A stretch of DNA of 64,000 bases from BOG-908 sp964242115 (GTDB lineage Bacteria; Pseudomonadota; Alphaproteobacteria; Acetobacterales; Acetobacteraceae). Both the position numbers and the translations under genes were made by a program. Positions 27,781 to 36,620 of this stretch are shown here, one piece after another. How positions within the stretch are numbered: the first letter of the stretch is position 1; each line of letters begins with the position of its first letter. The stretch covers positions 124,001 to 188,000 of the forward strand of contig CAXSZX010000005.1 of NCBI GenBank assembly GCA_964242115.1. Direction: 5' to 3'. The notes under the pieces were generated by a model. The model worked only from the letters and a program-made list of their open reading frames with translations, was not told the DNA's origin and did no database searches.

Positions 27781-27919
27781 AAGAAAGCAAGGCCTGCTTT
27801 TTTGAAAAAAAGCAGCAAAAAACTTTTGGTCCTGTTGTCGCGGAGTCTCCCGCAGCGTGTACCCGGGGGAGAAAAACTTTCTCGGTTCTGTTTTAAAAGA
27901 AGAACCGCTTGCCTGCTTC
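27781..27919. repeat. Family 1 element, full copy, orientation A
   Basis: Left CTGCTTTTTT / AAAAAAAGCAG, centre TTGTCGCGGAGTCTCCCGC, right end GGTTCTGTTTTAAAAG, AAGAACCGCTTGC. It lies between the DUF482 gene start and the mntR stop. Confidence 0.9.
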
Positions 27920-27920
27920 T

Positions 27921-28355
27921 TCAAGCCGTTTCCAGAAACCGTGCAAACGCCTCCAGCGTCGCCGGCGAGACGTGGTGCTCGATACCTTCGGCGTCGTTCT
28001 CGGCATCTTCGCGGGAGACGCCGACGGCCAGCAGCAGATCCACCACCAGGCGATGCCGCGCGCGCACCCGGGCCGCCAGCGCCTCGCCCGCCTCGGTCAG
28101 GAACACGCCGCGGTAGGGCCGAGCGGTGGCAAGCCCTTCGCGCTTGAGCCGGCTGATCGCCTTGACCACGGTGACGTGGCTGACGCCCAGGCGGCGCGCG
28201 ATGTCGGTGGGCCGCGCCTCGCCGCACGTGCCCAGCAGGTCGGCGATCAGCTCGGCGTAGTCCTCCGTCACCGCGGCCGATTGGGCCTGGCGCGCACGGC
28301 CAAACCGCCTGGCTTGGGTCGCTTCCTGTGGGTTCAGCCCGGTTGTCTTGTCCAA
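27921..28355 (-). CDS. mntR: Manganese-responsive regulator MntR
   Basis: 144-residue DtxR-family metalloregulator. The N-terminal winged helix-turn-helix has TDIARRLGVSHVTVVKAISRLKREGL (about 50-75). A dimerisation/metal domain follows with RHRLVVDLLLAVGVSREDAENDAEGIEHHVS, which carries the Mn-binding acidic and histidine residues. It binds Mn(II) and represses mntH. The start is TTG at 28355 by family length. It is divergent from mntH, with a palindromic operator candidate between them. Confidence 0.92.
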   Translation of the reverse strand: MDKTTGLNPQEATQARRFGRARQAQSAAVTEDYAELIADLLGTCGEARPTDIARRLGVSHVTVVKAISRLKREGLATARPYRGVFLTEAGEALAARVRARHRLVVDLLLAVGVSREDAENDAEGIEHHVSPATLEAFARFLETA

Positions 28356-28443
28356 CGCGCACTCAAGGTGACGGGGTTGTGCGAAAAGTAAGCGTTCTCG
28401 CCCGGCTTGCTCGCTTCGTGAGATGGTAGCCCATTGCCCGATG

Positions 28444-28459
28444 TGTAGCCTAGACTACA
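28444..28459. promoter_or_regulatory. Candidate MntR operator
   Basis: Near-perfect palindrome TGTAGCCTAGACTACA, arms TGTAG / CTACA, 10 bp upstream of the mntH ATG and 88 bp from the mntR start. Its position between a Mn regulator and its expected target suggests an MntR box; binding itself is inferred. Confidence 0.65.
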
Positions 28460-28469
28460 TAATGGTTAC

Positions 28470-29732
28470 ATGAGCATGAGCGACACGACAACCTGGGCGA
28501 TCCGCGAGGTGCTGGATGGCCGGCGTCGTGGCCTGCGTGCCGTTTTGCCGTTCGTCGGGCCGGCCTTGGTCGCCAGCGTCGCCTACATCGACCCGGGCAA
28601 CTTCGCCACCAACATCCAGGCCGGGGCGCGCTACGGCTACAGCCTGCTGTGGGTGGTGCTGCTGGCGAACCTGGTGGCGATGCTGTTCCAGTCGCTCTCC
28701 GCCAGGCTGGGCATCGTCACCAATCGCAACCTGGCAGAACTGTGCCGCGCGCACTTCCCACGGCCCGTGGTGCTGGCGATGTGGGCGGTCAGCGAAGTGG
28801 CGGCCATGGCGACCGACCTGGCCGAGTTCCTGGGCGGTGCCATCGGCCTGTCGCTGCTGCTGCACCTGCCGCTATTGGCCGGCATGGTGGTGACCGCCAT
28901 CGTCACCTACGCCATCCTGCTGCTGGACAGGCGCGGGTTCCGGCCGCTGGAGCTGGTGATCGGCGGGCTCGTCGGCGTGATCGGCGCCTGCTACGTGGTG
29001 GAGCTGGTGGTGGCCCCGCCCGACTGGTGGGCTGCCGGCCTGGGCATGGTGATCCCGCACATCGCCGACCACAACGCGATGCTGCTCGCGGTGGGCATCG
29101 TGGGTGCCACCGTGATGCCGCACGCGATCTACCTGCATTCCGGGCTGACGCAGGATCGCGCGCCGGCGCGCACCTTGCGCGAGCGGATGAAGCTGGTGCG
29201 CTACTCCAACCGCGAGGTGGTGGCGGCATTGACGCTGGCCGGCATCGTCAACGCGGCGATGGTGATGATGGCCGCGCGCGCCTTTCACGCCGGCCACAGC
29301 GAGGTGGCCGAGATCGGCGCCGCTTATCACACGCTGGTGCCGTTGTTCGGCGCCGCCGCCGCAGGCATCTTCCTGGTCTCGTTGATGGCGTCTGGCATCT
29401 CCAGCTCGGTGGTGGGCACCATGGCTGGGCAGGTGATCATGCAGGGCTTCGTCGGATGGCGGATTCCCGTGTGGGTGCGCCGCGCGGTGACGATGATCCC
29501 GGCGTTCGTTGTGGTGGGCGCCGGATACAACGCCACGAGCAGCCTGGTGATCAGCCAGGTTGTGCTGAGCCTGGTGTTGCCGGTGCCGATGGTGGCGCTG
29601 CTGCTGCTGACGCGGCGCACGGACGTGATGGGCGAGATGGTGACCGGGCCTTGGGTGTTGGCGCTCGCGTGGGGGGCGACGCTGGCGACGCTGGCGTTGA
29701 ACTGCGTGCTGCTGGCGGAGTTGGGCGGCTAG
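28470..29732 (+). CDS. mntH: Nramp manganese transporter MntH
   Basis: 420-residue inner-membrane proton-coupled Mn(II) (and Fe(II)) importer with about 11 helices. The helix 1 metal-binding motif DPGN is at 41-44 (AYIDPGNFATN). The helix 6 motif MPHAIYLHSGL supplies the conserved methionine. ATG 28470 is used; a second in-frame ATG lies at 28476. Expression is presumably repressed by the divergent MntR through the palindrome next to the start. Confidence 0.96.
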   Translation: MSMSDTTTWAIREVLDGRRRGLRAVLPFVGPALVASVAYIDPGNFATNIQAGARYGYSLLWVVLLANLVAMLFQSLSARLGIVTNRNLAELCRAHFPRPVVLAMWAVSEVAAMATDLAEFLGGAIGLSLLLHLPLLAGMVVTAIVTYAILLLDRRGFRPLELVIGGLVGVIGACYVVELVVAPPDWWAAGLGMVIPHIADHNAMLLAVGIVGATVMPHAIYLHSGLTQDRAPARTLRERMKLVRYSNREVVAALTLAGIVNAAMVMMAARAFHAGHSEVAEIGAAYHTLVPLFGAAAAGIFLVSLMASGISSSVVGTMAGQVIMQGFVGWRIPVWVRRAVTMIPAFVVVGAGYNATSSLVISQVVLSLVLPVPMVALLLLTRRTDVMGEMVTGPWVLALAWGATLATLALNCVLLAELGG

Positions 29733-29784
29733 GCGGGCAGCAGCCCTGGTTCAGGGTGCACCACCCTCTTGCGAGGCGGGATAG

Positions 29785-29942
29785 GAAGCAAGGCCTTCTT
29801 TTTTGAAAAAAAGAAGCAAAAAACTTTTGTTCCTCCGCATTTGCAGCAGTCGGGTCTTCCCGGACAAACACGCGTGCTGAAAATGTGAGGGGAGCAAAAG
29901 TCTTTTGCTTCTTTTCTTCAGAAAAGAAGGCCTTGCCTTCCC
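29785..29942. repeat. Family 1 element, full copy with variant centre
   Basis: Both ends are of the GGCCTTC type (left CTTCTTTTTT / AAAAAAAGAAG; right CTTCTTTTCT / AGAAAAGAAG). The centre lacks CTGTCGCGG. It lies between the convergent mntH and VC0807-like genes. Confidence 0.87.
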
Positions 29943-29965
29943 TTCCGGCTCTCAAACAATCACCA

Positions 29966-30622
29966 TCACGGGTTGCTACCTGCCGTCGCCGCCCACGTCG
30001 CGCCGGCACGGATGCTCCAGCGAACCAGCAGGATCGGCAACACGACCCACAGGATATGTGACACCGCCACCACCGTGGGGTCCGGCCAGATTGCCGCCAC
30101 TGCCACCCGCAGCGCCGCCTCGCCACCGAGGAAGACCGCCCAGACCAACGTCAGCCGGCGCATCGTCCGGCGAAACACGGCCGACGCCCATTTCGCTTCG
30201 AACGCGCTTGCTGCCGCCTGCGTTGGGCAGGTCGTGTCGCGCGCCAGGTAGAACAGGGCCGGCCGCTGCAGCGCGAGCGAGGCCAGGAAGACGCACGCGA
30301 TCAGTCCGGTCACGAACGATGGCCGGATCAGCGCGAACCATGCCGAGCCTGACAGCGCAACCGCCAGCAGGCTCAGCGCCGTTGCCAGGATCACCAGCAG
30401 CGAGAGCGCGTTGATCCGCCGGCGCTGGACCAGGCTGCTCAGCGCAACGATGGCGGGCAGGACGGAACTCAGGACCAGCGCCCGCCCGTCGCTCTGCCCC
30501 GCGTGCCGGAGTGCGACGTAGGCGGCGTAGGGCAGCACCACGTTCAGCACGACGTCGATCACGAACGCCCGCTTGCCGCCGCCGGCCCGCTTGCCCGCCT
30601 GGGCCGTCTTGGCGCCGTTCAT
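29966..30622 (-). CDS. VC0807-like (DUF3159-like) integral membrane protein
   Basis: 218-residue membrane protein with about five to six hydrophobic segments and a short basic N-terminus. It resembles the VC0807 family of unknown function, recognised by the early FVIDVVLNVVLPYAAYVAL helix and a later RPSFVTGLIACVFL segment. ATG 30622 overlaps the carotenoid oxygenase stop as ATGA, so the two are co-translated and probably functionally linked. Role unknown. Confidence 0.72.
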   Translation of the reverse strand: MNGAKTAQAGKRAGGGKRAFVIDVVLNVVLPYAAYVALRHAGQSDGRALVLSSVLPAIVALSSLVQRRRINALSLLVILATALSLLAVALSGSAWFALIRPSFVTGLIACVFLASLALQRPALFYLARDTTCPTQAAASAFEAKWASAVFRRTMRRLTLVWAVFLGGEAALRVAVAAIWPDPTVVAVSHILWVVLPILLVRWSIRAGATWAATAGSNP

Positions 30623-31896
30623 GCCGCCTCTCCCACCCAATTGCCATGGAAGCCGGCGGGAACCCGGCAGGGCAACGGCATCTGCGCCACCGGACCGGCC
30701 GCGACGTCCGTCGCATCGAGGATCACGAGCTCGGACAGCCTGCTTTGCTGGCGGAACAGCACGCACAGCAGCCAGCCGTCGCCCTCGCCTGGACCGCGGG
30801 CCACGAACACCGGCTCGGACGCGGCCTCGCCGGCCGGCAGAACGTAGAGGTTGTCCCGCCCGTCCACGTCGTCATAGTGGCAGATCGCGCCGCCGGTGGT
30901 GAAGAAACCGTGCCGGTAGCGCCGGCCGGCGAAGCGCTCGTCGATGCGCGGGAACTCGCCGTCGGGGCCGCTCAGCTGCCGGCTCGCCACCGTCGCGTGC
31001 GGATCGCGCGTGTCCAGGCTCCAGCGCGTCAGTCTCGCGGGTGCGTGCTCCGGCGGGGCGCCGGACGGCCCGGCGAACAGCGGCGGCACCGCCGACAGCA
31101 TCATGTCGATCGAGACCACACCGTCCTCGTCCCACGCGTTCATGACGTGGAAGGCGAAGCCGGCCGGCGCCCGCACCCACCGCAGGCTGCCGGGCCCGGC
31201 TTGCCGGTCCATCACGCCCAGGAAGCCGCCGCGCTCCTCGTGCCACACCGGGCCGGACGCAGGGTCCATGATCAGCGGGAACAGCGGGATCACCACGAAC
31301 CGCTCGGTCAGCGCGAAGTCGTGCACCATCGCCGCGTAGGGTGCCGTCGCCACCTCGCATCGGACCACCCGCCCGGCCGCGTCCAGCGTGCCGATCCGAA
31401 TCGTGGCGTTGAACACCGACCCGACGCCGTAGCCGAAGAACACCAGCTCGCCGGTCTGCGGGTCGTGCTTCGGATGTGCGGTGAACGGCCCTGCCGCCAG
31501 CCCGCCGGCGAAATCGACCGCGCCGCGGGTCGCAAGCGACACCGGATCGATCGCCACCGGCAGATGCTGTTCCTCCAGCGCCAGCAGGCGGTTGGCGTGC
31601 GCGAGTATGTTGGTGTTGGCGCGTCCTGCCGGCCGTGCCGCGCCGCCCTCCCCGGCGGCCTCCGCCCAGGACGCGGTCCGCACCCACCGGTTGGCGTACT
31701 CCACCCCGGCGTTGCTGATGCGGAACGCGTGGATCATCCCGTCACCGAAGAACCAGTGGGCGTCGGGCGCGGGATGTAGCGGGTTCGGGCCGTTGCGGAA
31801 CAGCGTGCCGCGCAGCCCCTGCGGAAGCTGCCCGGCCACCGGCACGGCCTGCCAGGCCATCTCCTGCGTCACGGGAGCGCGGTTGTCAAAGTCCAT
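30619..31896 (-). CDS. Carotenoid oxygenase family protein
   Basis: 425-residue member of the carotenoid cleavage dioxygenase/RPE65 superfamily, a beta-propeller with four iron-binding histidines. Visible blocks are RNGPNPLHP and WFFGDGMIHAFRI near the N-terminus, FTAHPKHDP, MVHDFALTERF, a central FHVMNAWDEDG, and a C-terminal GFHGNWVGE. These supply the expected histidines. The substrate may be a carotenoid, apocarotenoid or stilbene-like compound. ATG 31896 is preferred over an in-frame TTG at 31908. A TetR operator candidate lies immediately upstream and is shared with the divergent regulator. Confidence 0.92.
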   Translation of the reverse strand: MDFDNRAPVTQEMAWQAVPVAGQLPQGLRGTLFRNGPNPLHPAPDAHWFFGDGMIHAFRISNAGVEYANRWVRTASWAEAAGEGGAARPAGRANTNILAHANRLLALEEQHLPVAIDPVSLATRGAVDFAGGLAAGPFTAHPKHDPQTGELVFFGYGVGSVFNATIRIGTLDAAGRVVRCEVATAPYAAMVHDFALTERFVVIPLFPLIMDPASGPVWHEERGGFLGVMDRQAGPGSLRWVRAPAGFAFHVMNAWDEDGVVSIDMMLSAVPPLFAGPSGAPPEHAPARLTRWSLDTRDPHATVASRQLSGPDGEFPRIDERFAGRRYRHGFFTTGGAICHYDDVDGRDNLYVLPAGEAASEPVFVARGPGEGDGWLLCVLFRQQSRLSELVILDATDVAAGPVAQMPLPCRVPAGFHGNWVGEAA

Positions 31897-31910
31897 CGGT
31901 GCGCCCAATT

Positions 31911-31925
31911 CTATACAGTGTATAG
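31911..31925. promoter_or_regulatory. Perfect palindrome, candidate TetR operator
   Basis: CTATACAGTGTATAG, two 7-bp arms about a central G, 15 bp from the carotenoid oxygenase ATG and about 60 bp from the TetR start. Such a palindrome between a TetR gene and its divergent neighbour is typical of an autoregulated operator. Confidence 0.7.
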
Positions 31926-31984
31926 ATGTCGGGATACGCCGTTGGCGCGGATCTGTCCAGCGTAAAGTTTGCTCGGCGCGCTGC

Positions 31985-32596
31985 GTGCCGGCTGCTAAGA
32001 CACATGGCGTGAAGCGGCCCTACCACCACGGTGACCTGAAGCCTGCGCTCCTGCTCGCGGCGGGCGAGATACTGCGCGACGAAGGCCTGCCCGCCCTGAC
32101 GCTGCGCGCGGTCGCCCGCCGCGTCGGCGTCTCCCACATGGCGCCAGCCCCGCATTTCGGCGACCTCTCGGGCCTGCTCAGCGAACTCGCCGCCGTAGGC
32201 TACCGAATGTTCAACGACGCGCTGGTCCGGGCGCAGGACAACCCCGGCGCGCGCAGCATCCCCAACGCCACCGCGCACGCCTATGTCGGCTTCGCGCGTG
32301 CGGAGACCGCCATGTTCCTGCTGATGTTCCGGTCCGAGCGGCTGGACTTCAACCGGCCCGCCTTGGCCGAAGCCGCGGGTGCTGCGTCACGCAGCCTGAT
32401 GCGCAGCGCTGGTGCGGCCGGCGCTGCGCCGCTTCCCGCCACGCACCTCGCCGGCTTGGGCCGGGCCGTCGGCCAGTGGTCCGTCGTGCACGGCTTCGCC
32501 ATGCTGCTCATCGACGGGCGGCTCGACGACGTTCTCGCCAGCCCGGATTGCAGTGGTGACGTCGCTGGCCTGCTCGATCTGGCACTTGCGGGTTGA
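31985..32596 (+). CDS. TetR/AcrR family regulator (WHG-domain type)
   Basis: About 203-residue repressor. The N-terminal helix-turn-helix starts KRPYHHGDLKPALLLAAGEIL and continues TLRAVARRVGVSHMAP. The C-terminal half has the WHG-like W-x-V-x-H-G signature in QWSVVHGFAMLL. It is divergent from the carotenoid oxygenase operon and presumably controls it and itself through the palindrome at 31911. The start is GTG at 31985, or GTG at 32009 giving an 8-residue shorter protein. Ligand unknown. Confidence 0.88.
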   Translation: MPAAKTHGVKRPYHHGDLKPALLLAAGEILRDEGLPALTLRAVARRVGVSHMAPAPHFGDLSGLLSELAAVGYRMFNDALVRAQDNPGARSIPNATAHAYVGFARAETAMFLLMFRSERLDFNRPALAEAAGAASRSLMRSAGAAGAAPLPATHLAGLGRAVGQWSVVHGFAMLLIDGRLDDVLASPDCSGDVAGLLDLALAG

Positions 32597-32611
32597 TAGC
32601 GCCGGCTTGAG

Positions 32612-32757
32612 AGCAAGAAAAAGGCAAGCAGTTCTTTTTCGAAAAAAAGAACCAAAAAACTTTTGTTCCTGGGGTACTTGCTGCGGAGAGGTCCGCGACA
32701 GCGCTGACGAAAGTTTTTTGCTTCTTTTTTTCAAAAAAGAAGGCCTTGCTTTCTTGC
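32612..32757. repeat. Family 1 element, full copy, orientation B
   Basis: Left AAGCAGTTC with AAAAAAAGAACC, centre GGTCCGCGACAGCG, right CTTCTTTTTTT / AAAAAAGAAGG. It lies between the TetR gene and nadE. Confidence 0.9.
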
Positions 32758-32812
32758 TACCCGGCCGCGTCTCACGATTGCGCCCGCCCGGCACCGCCCC
32801 TAGCTTCCGGCC

Positions 32813-34486
32813 ATGCCTGCCTCCCCGGAGACCCTGCGTATCGCGCTCGCCCAGCTGAACCCGCACGAGGGCCAGATCGACGCCAACCTGTGCGCGCTGC
32901 GCGCTGCCCGCGCCCACGCCGCCGAGATGGGCGCCGACCTTCTGGTGACACCGGAGTTCTCCATCGCCGGCTACCCGCCCGAGGACCTGGTCCGCAAAGC
33001 CGCCTTCGTCACCGATTGCGAGGCAGCGCTGGAGGAGTTGGCGCGCGACACTGCGGACGGCGGCCCCGGCCTGATCGTAGGCGGCCCATGGCGCGAACGC
33101 GACCGCATCTACAACGCCGGCTTCGTGATGGATGGCGGCCAGGTCACCGCGCGGCGCGCCAAGCACGAGCTGCCCAATTACGGCGTGTTCGACGACAAGC
33201 GCGTGTTCGATGCCGGCCCCGAACCCGGGCCGGTGGTGTTCCGCGGCTTCCGCCTCGGCCTGATGATCTGCGAGGATTGGTGGTTCCCCGCCGTCTCCGA
33301 GACGCTGGCGGAGACCGGGGCCGAGATGCTGCTGTCGATCAACGGCTCGCCCTTCGAGGCAGACAAGTCCGGCCGCCGCGTGCAGCTTGCCGTGGCGCGC
33401 GTGGTGGAGACGCGGCTGGCGTTCGTGTTCCTCAACCAGGTCTGTGGCCAGGACGAACTGGTCTTCGAAGGTGCGAGCTTCGTGCTGAACCCGGACCGCA
33501 GCCTGGCCTGCGTGCTGCCCTCGTTCGAGGAGACCGTCACGCTGACCGAGTGGCGCCGGCAGGACGATCGCCTGGTGTGCGTGCCACAGACGCTGCCGCC
33601 CGAGCCGTGCCAGGAGGAAAAGATCTACCGCGGCCTGTGCCTGGGCCTATCGGACTACGTGCGCAAGAACGGCTTCCCCGGCATCCTGTTGGGCCTGTCC
33701 GGCGGCATCGACAGCGCGCTGTCCGCCGCCATCGCGGTGGACGCGCTGGGTGCGGAGCGCGTGCGCGCGGTGATGCTGCCCAGTCCCTATACCAGCCAGC
33801 ACAGCCTCGACGACGCGGCGGAATGTGCGCGCCTGCTGGGCATCCGTATCGACACGGTGGCGATCACCCCGGCGATCGCGGCGGCGAACGACGCGCTGGC
33901 GCCGGTGTTCGCCGGGCTGCCGGACGACATCACCGAGGAAAACATCCAGTCCCGCGCGCGAGGGTTGCTGCTGATGGCGATGAGCAACAAGCTCGGCTCG
34001 ATGCTGCTGACCACCGGCAACAAGAGCGAGATGTCGGTCGGCTACTCCACGCTGTACGGCGACATGTGCGGCGGCTACTCGGTGCTCAAGGACGTCTACA
34101 AGACGTCGGTGTTCGCACTCAGCCGCTGGCGCAACGCGCATAGGCCCGCCGGCGCGCTGGGCCCGGACGGCGCGGTGATGCCGGAGCGGGTAATCACCAA
34201 GGCGCCGAGCGCCGAGCTGAAACACGACCAGACCGACCAGGACAGCCTGCCGCCCTACGACGAACTGGACGCGATACTCGAAGGCCTGGTGGAAGGCGAG
34301 CGTTCAGTCGACGACATGGTGGGCCAGGGTTTTGCGCGCGCGACGGTGGTGCGGGTTTGGAAGATGCTCGACCGTGCCGAGTATAAACGCCGGCAGGCAC
34401 CGCCGGGGGTGAAGATAACTTCGCGCGCGTTTGGGCGCGACAGGAGATATCCTATTACCAATGGCTATACGGGGCTTTTGAAGTGA
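32813..34486 (+). CDS. nadE: Glutamine-dependent NAD+ synthetase
   Basis: 557-residue enzyme making NAD+ from nicotinate adenine dinucleotide with ATP and glutamine. The N-terminal nitrilase-type glutaminase domain has E48 (TPEFS), K117 (AKHELPNYGVFDD) and C153 (MICEDWW) as its catalytic triad. The C-terminal synthetase has the ATP pyrophosphatase P-loop SGGIDSAL at 296-303 and TTGNKSEMSVGYSTLYGD. The length is that of the two-domain bacterial form. It is followed by a single family 1 hairpin, a small gene and gltX on the same strand. Confidence 0.96.
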   Translation: MPASPETLRIALAQLNPHEGQIDANLCALRAARAHAAEMGADLLVTPEFSIAGYPPEDLVRKAAFVTDCEAALEELARDTADGGPGLIVGGPWRERDRIYNAGFVMDGGQVTARRAKHELPNYGVFDDKRVFDAGPEPGPVVFRGFRLGLMICEDWWFPAVSETLAETGAEMLLSINGSPFEADKSGRRVQLAVARVVETRLAFVFLNQVCGQDELVFEGASFVLNPDRSLACVLPSFEETVTLTEWRRQDDRLVCVPQTLPPEPCQEEKIYRGLCLGLSDYVRKNGFPGILLGLSGGIDSALSAAIAVDALGAERVRAVMLPSPYTSQHSLDDAAECARLLGIRIDTVAITPAIAAANDALAPVFAGLPDDITEENIQSRARGLLLMAMSNKLGSMLLTTGNKSEMSVGYSTLYGDMCGGYSVLKDVYKTSVFALSRWRNAHRPAGALGPDGAVMPERVITKAPSAELKHDQTDQDSLPPYDELDAILEGLVEGERSVDDMVGQGFARATVVRVWKMLDRAEYKRRQAPPGVKITSRAFGRDRRYPITNGYTGLLK

Positions 34487-34531
34487 AGCAAGCAAGCGCT
34501 TCTTTTTTTCAAAAAAGAAGGCCTTTCTTTC
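34486..34531. repeat. Family 1 element, single hairpin
   Basis: Only one arm, CTTCTTTTTTT / AAAAAAGAAGG, bounded by AAGCAAGC on the left and CTTTC on the right. It occupies the whole 46-bp gap between nadE and the next gene and is the shortest complete unit in the window. Confidence 0.8.
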
Positions 34532-34532
34532 T

Positions 34533-34883
34533 ATGAGCGGCCTGTTCGCGCCTGAAGGCGGCTGGCGAGTCCGCATCCTCGACATGTCCGGCGGCGCCGA
34601 AGACCGCATCGTCGAAGACGTCAAGGGTTTTCCAACCCTGATGCAGGCCAACGCTTTTGCCCGCGCCTACGTGCGCGACAGCGTGGAGCTGTGCCGCGCC
34701 GCGGGCCTGGCGCCCCGCGAGGTGCTGGAAGCCTGGTTCGCGTTCGGCGAGGACGCCGAAGTGCTTGACGCGCCAGAGGATGGCTGGCGCAGCGCAAACG
34801 AACTGGCAGGCTTTTCCGAGACGCCGGCTGGGGGCGAAGAACGCGACTGGCGCGCGCTCGATCCGCGTCGGGAGGACGAGTGA
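34533..34883 (+). CDS. Small conserved-looking protein, 116 aa
   Basis: Soluble 116-residue acidic protein without recognised domain or signal peptide. It begins 1 bp after a family 1 hairpin, whose AGAAGG may act as ribosome-binding site. It starts WRVRILDMSGG and has a long helical middle (QANAFARAYVRDSVELCRAAG). Its position between nadE and gltX and normal codon usage argue that it is real. No function proposed. Confidence 0.75.
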   Translation: MSGLFAPEGGWRVRILDMSGGAEDRIVEDVKGFPTLMQANAFARAYVRDSVELCRAAGLAPREVLEAWFAFGEDAEVLDAPEDGWRSANELAGFSETPAGGEERDWRALDPRREDE

Positions 34884-34899
34884 TGCGTCTTGTCAGCGA

Positions 34900-35035
34900 G
34901 CAAGCAAGGCCTGCTTTTTTGAAAAAAAGCAGCAAAAAACTTTTGACACGGCTGTCGCGGACTCTCCCGCAGCGAGTACCCAGGAAACAAAAGTTTTTTG
35001 GTTCTTTTTTTCAAAAAAGAACCGCTTGCCTTGCT
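34900..35035. repeat. Family 1 element, full copy, orientation A
   Basis: Left CTGCTTTTTT / AAAAAAAGCAG, centre CTGTCGCGGACTCTCCCGC, right GGTTCTTTTTTT / AAAAAAGAACC. One of the best-preserved copies. It lies 17 bp before gltX. Confidence 0.92.
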
Positions 35036-35052
35036 GCCTGGTGTGCCGTCTG

Positions 35053-36384
35053 ATGCGTGTCCGTTTCGCCCCCAGCCCCACCGGCTTCCTGCACGTGGGC
35101 AACGCGCGCATCGCGCTGGCCAACACGCTGTTCGCGCGGCGCCACGGGGCGGCGTTCCTGTTGCGCATCGACGACACCGACCTCGAACGCTCCCGTTCTG
35201 AATACGAGGCGGCGATCGAGCAGGACCTGCGCTGGCTGGGTGTCGCGTGGTCCGAAACCTTTAAGCAGACGACGCGGATCTCCGCCTACGACGCAGCCGC
35301 CGACCGGCTGCGCGCGTCGGGCCGCCTGTACCCGTGCTTCGAGAGCGAGGAGGAGCTGCGCTTCAAACGCGAGCAGCGGATGAAGCGCGGCCTCGCGCCG
35401 GTCTACGACCGCGCGATGCTGAAGATGACGCCGGAGCAGCGCGCGCAGGCCGAGGCGAACGGCAAGTCGCCATACTGGCGCTTCAAGTTGTCCGACACCA
35501 TGGTCGAATGGACAGATTTGGTGCTCGGCCGGCGGCAGGTGAAGCTGCAATCCGTCTCGGACCCGGTGCTGGTGCGCGCCGACGGGAGCTACCTCTACAC
35601 CTTCACCAGCGTGGTCGACGATGTCGATCATGCCGTCAGCCACGTCATCCGCGGCGAGGACCACGTCACCAACACCGGCGTGCAGCTCGACATCATCTCC
35701 GCACTCGGCGCCAACCCCACGCGCTTCACCTTCGGCCACCTGCCGCTGCTGATCGACGCGGATGGCGGCAAACTGTCCAAGCGTCTGGAAGGCCTATCGT
35801 TGCGCGCCCTGCGCCAGGACGGCGTGGAACCCGAGGCGATCACCGCCTACCTCGCGCGCCTCGGCACCAGCGACTCGCCGGAGATCGCAGCACTCGACGA
35901 TCTCGCACAGGGCTACGACCTCTCGCGTGTCTCGCGCTCGCCGGCGCGCTTCGACGTACGCCAGTTGCTGGCGCTGAACCGCCGCGTGCTGCACGCGGCA
36001 CCGTTCGAGCAGGTACGCGCGCGGCTGCCCGCTGCCGCCACGCCGGCGTTCTGGGACGCGGTGCGCGGCAACCTCGATTTGCTGAGCGAGGCGCGGCAGT
36101 GGTGGACCGTCGTTTCCGGCGAGCTGGTGCCGCCCGTGCTGGAGGGACAAGGCGACTTCTTCCGCGACGCGCTGGTGCACCTGCCGCAGGAGCCGTGGGA
36201 CAGCACGACGTGGCACGACTGGACGGAAACGCTGAAGACGCTGACAGGGCGAAAAGGACGCGCGCTGTTCATGCCGTTGCGCATGGCGCTGACCGGGGAA
36301 GACCACGGGCCGGAACTGGCGACCCTGCTGCCGCTGATGGGCCGGCAACTTGTGGAGAGTCGGCTGAGGCTTAGCCTGATCTGA
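35053..36384 (+). CDS. gltX: Glutamate--tRNA ligase
   Basis: 443-residue class I aminoacyl-tRNA synthetase charging tRNA with glutamate. The HIGH-like sequence is FLHVGNAR (13-20) and the KMSKS-like sequence is KLSKR (240-244), as in alphaproteobacterial GluRS. RFAPSPTG is at 4-11 and HVIRGEDHVTNT at 197-208. It is slightly short, so it may be the second GluRS-type enzyme common in this class, which can charge tRNA-Gln for later amidation. ATG 35053 aligns with the family. The open frame reaching back to 34657 is not coding. Confidence 0.94.
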   Translation: MRVRFAPSPTGFLHVGNARIALANTLFARRHGAAFLLRIDDTDLERSRSEYEAAIEQDLRWLGVAWSETFKQTTRISAYDAAADRLRASGRLYPCFESEEELRFKREQRMKRGLAPVYDRAMLKMTPEQRAQAEANGKSPYWRFKLSDTMVEWTDLVLGRRQVKLQSVSDPVLVRADGSYLYTFTSVVDDVDHAVSHVIRGEDHVTNTGVQLDIISALGANPTRFTFGHLPLLIDADGGKLSKRLEGLSLRALRQDGVEPEAITAYLARLGTSDSPEIAALDDLAQGYDLSRVSRSPARFDVRQLLALNRRVLHAAPFEQVRARLPAAATPAFWDAVRGNLDLLSEARQWWTVVSGELVPPVLEGQGDFFRDALVHLPQEPWDSTTWHDWTETLKTLTGRKGRALFMPLRMALTGEDHGPELATLLPLMGRQLVESRLRLSLI

Positions 36385-36420
36385 TACCAGCCGCTTTCAA
36401 GTCTTGACCGTTTGAAGTCC

Positions 36421-36556
36421 GGCAAGGAAAGAGAGGCCTTCTTTTTTGAAGAAAAGCAGCAACAGACTTGTGGTCCGGCTGTTGCGGTGGTTCCTGCAGT
36501 GAGCGCCCCAGGAAGGTATAGTTTGTGGTTTTTGCGAAAAAACGCTTGCTTGCCTG
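36421..36556. repeat. Family 1 element, degraded, orientation A
   Basis: AGGCCTTCTTTTTTGAAG then AAAGCAGCAAC. The left stem now mismatches (TTC against GCA). Centre CTGTTGCGGTGG; the right hairpin is eroded to GGTTTTTGCGAAAAAACGC. Confidence 0.7.
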
Positions 36557-36620
36557 TCGCCGGTCGAGATTTCGGTCCGTGCTTATGTTACCGGAGTCTC
36601 CTGAATAATGACCCTGTAAA

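Noticed and set aside
28356..28443. Manganese riboswitch before mntH
   Set aside because: No yybP-ykoY-like structure, and the palindrome is too close to the ATG to leave a leader.
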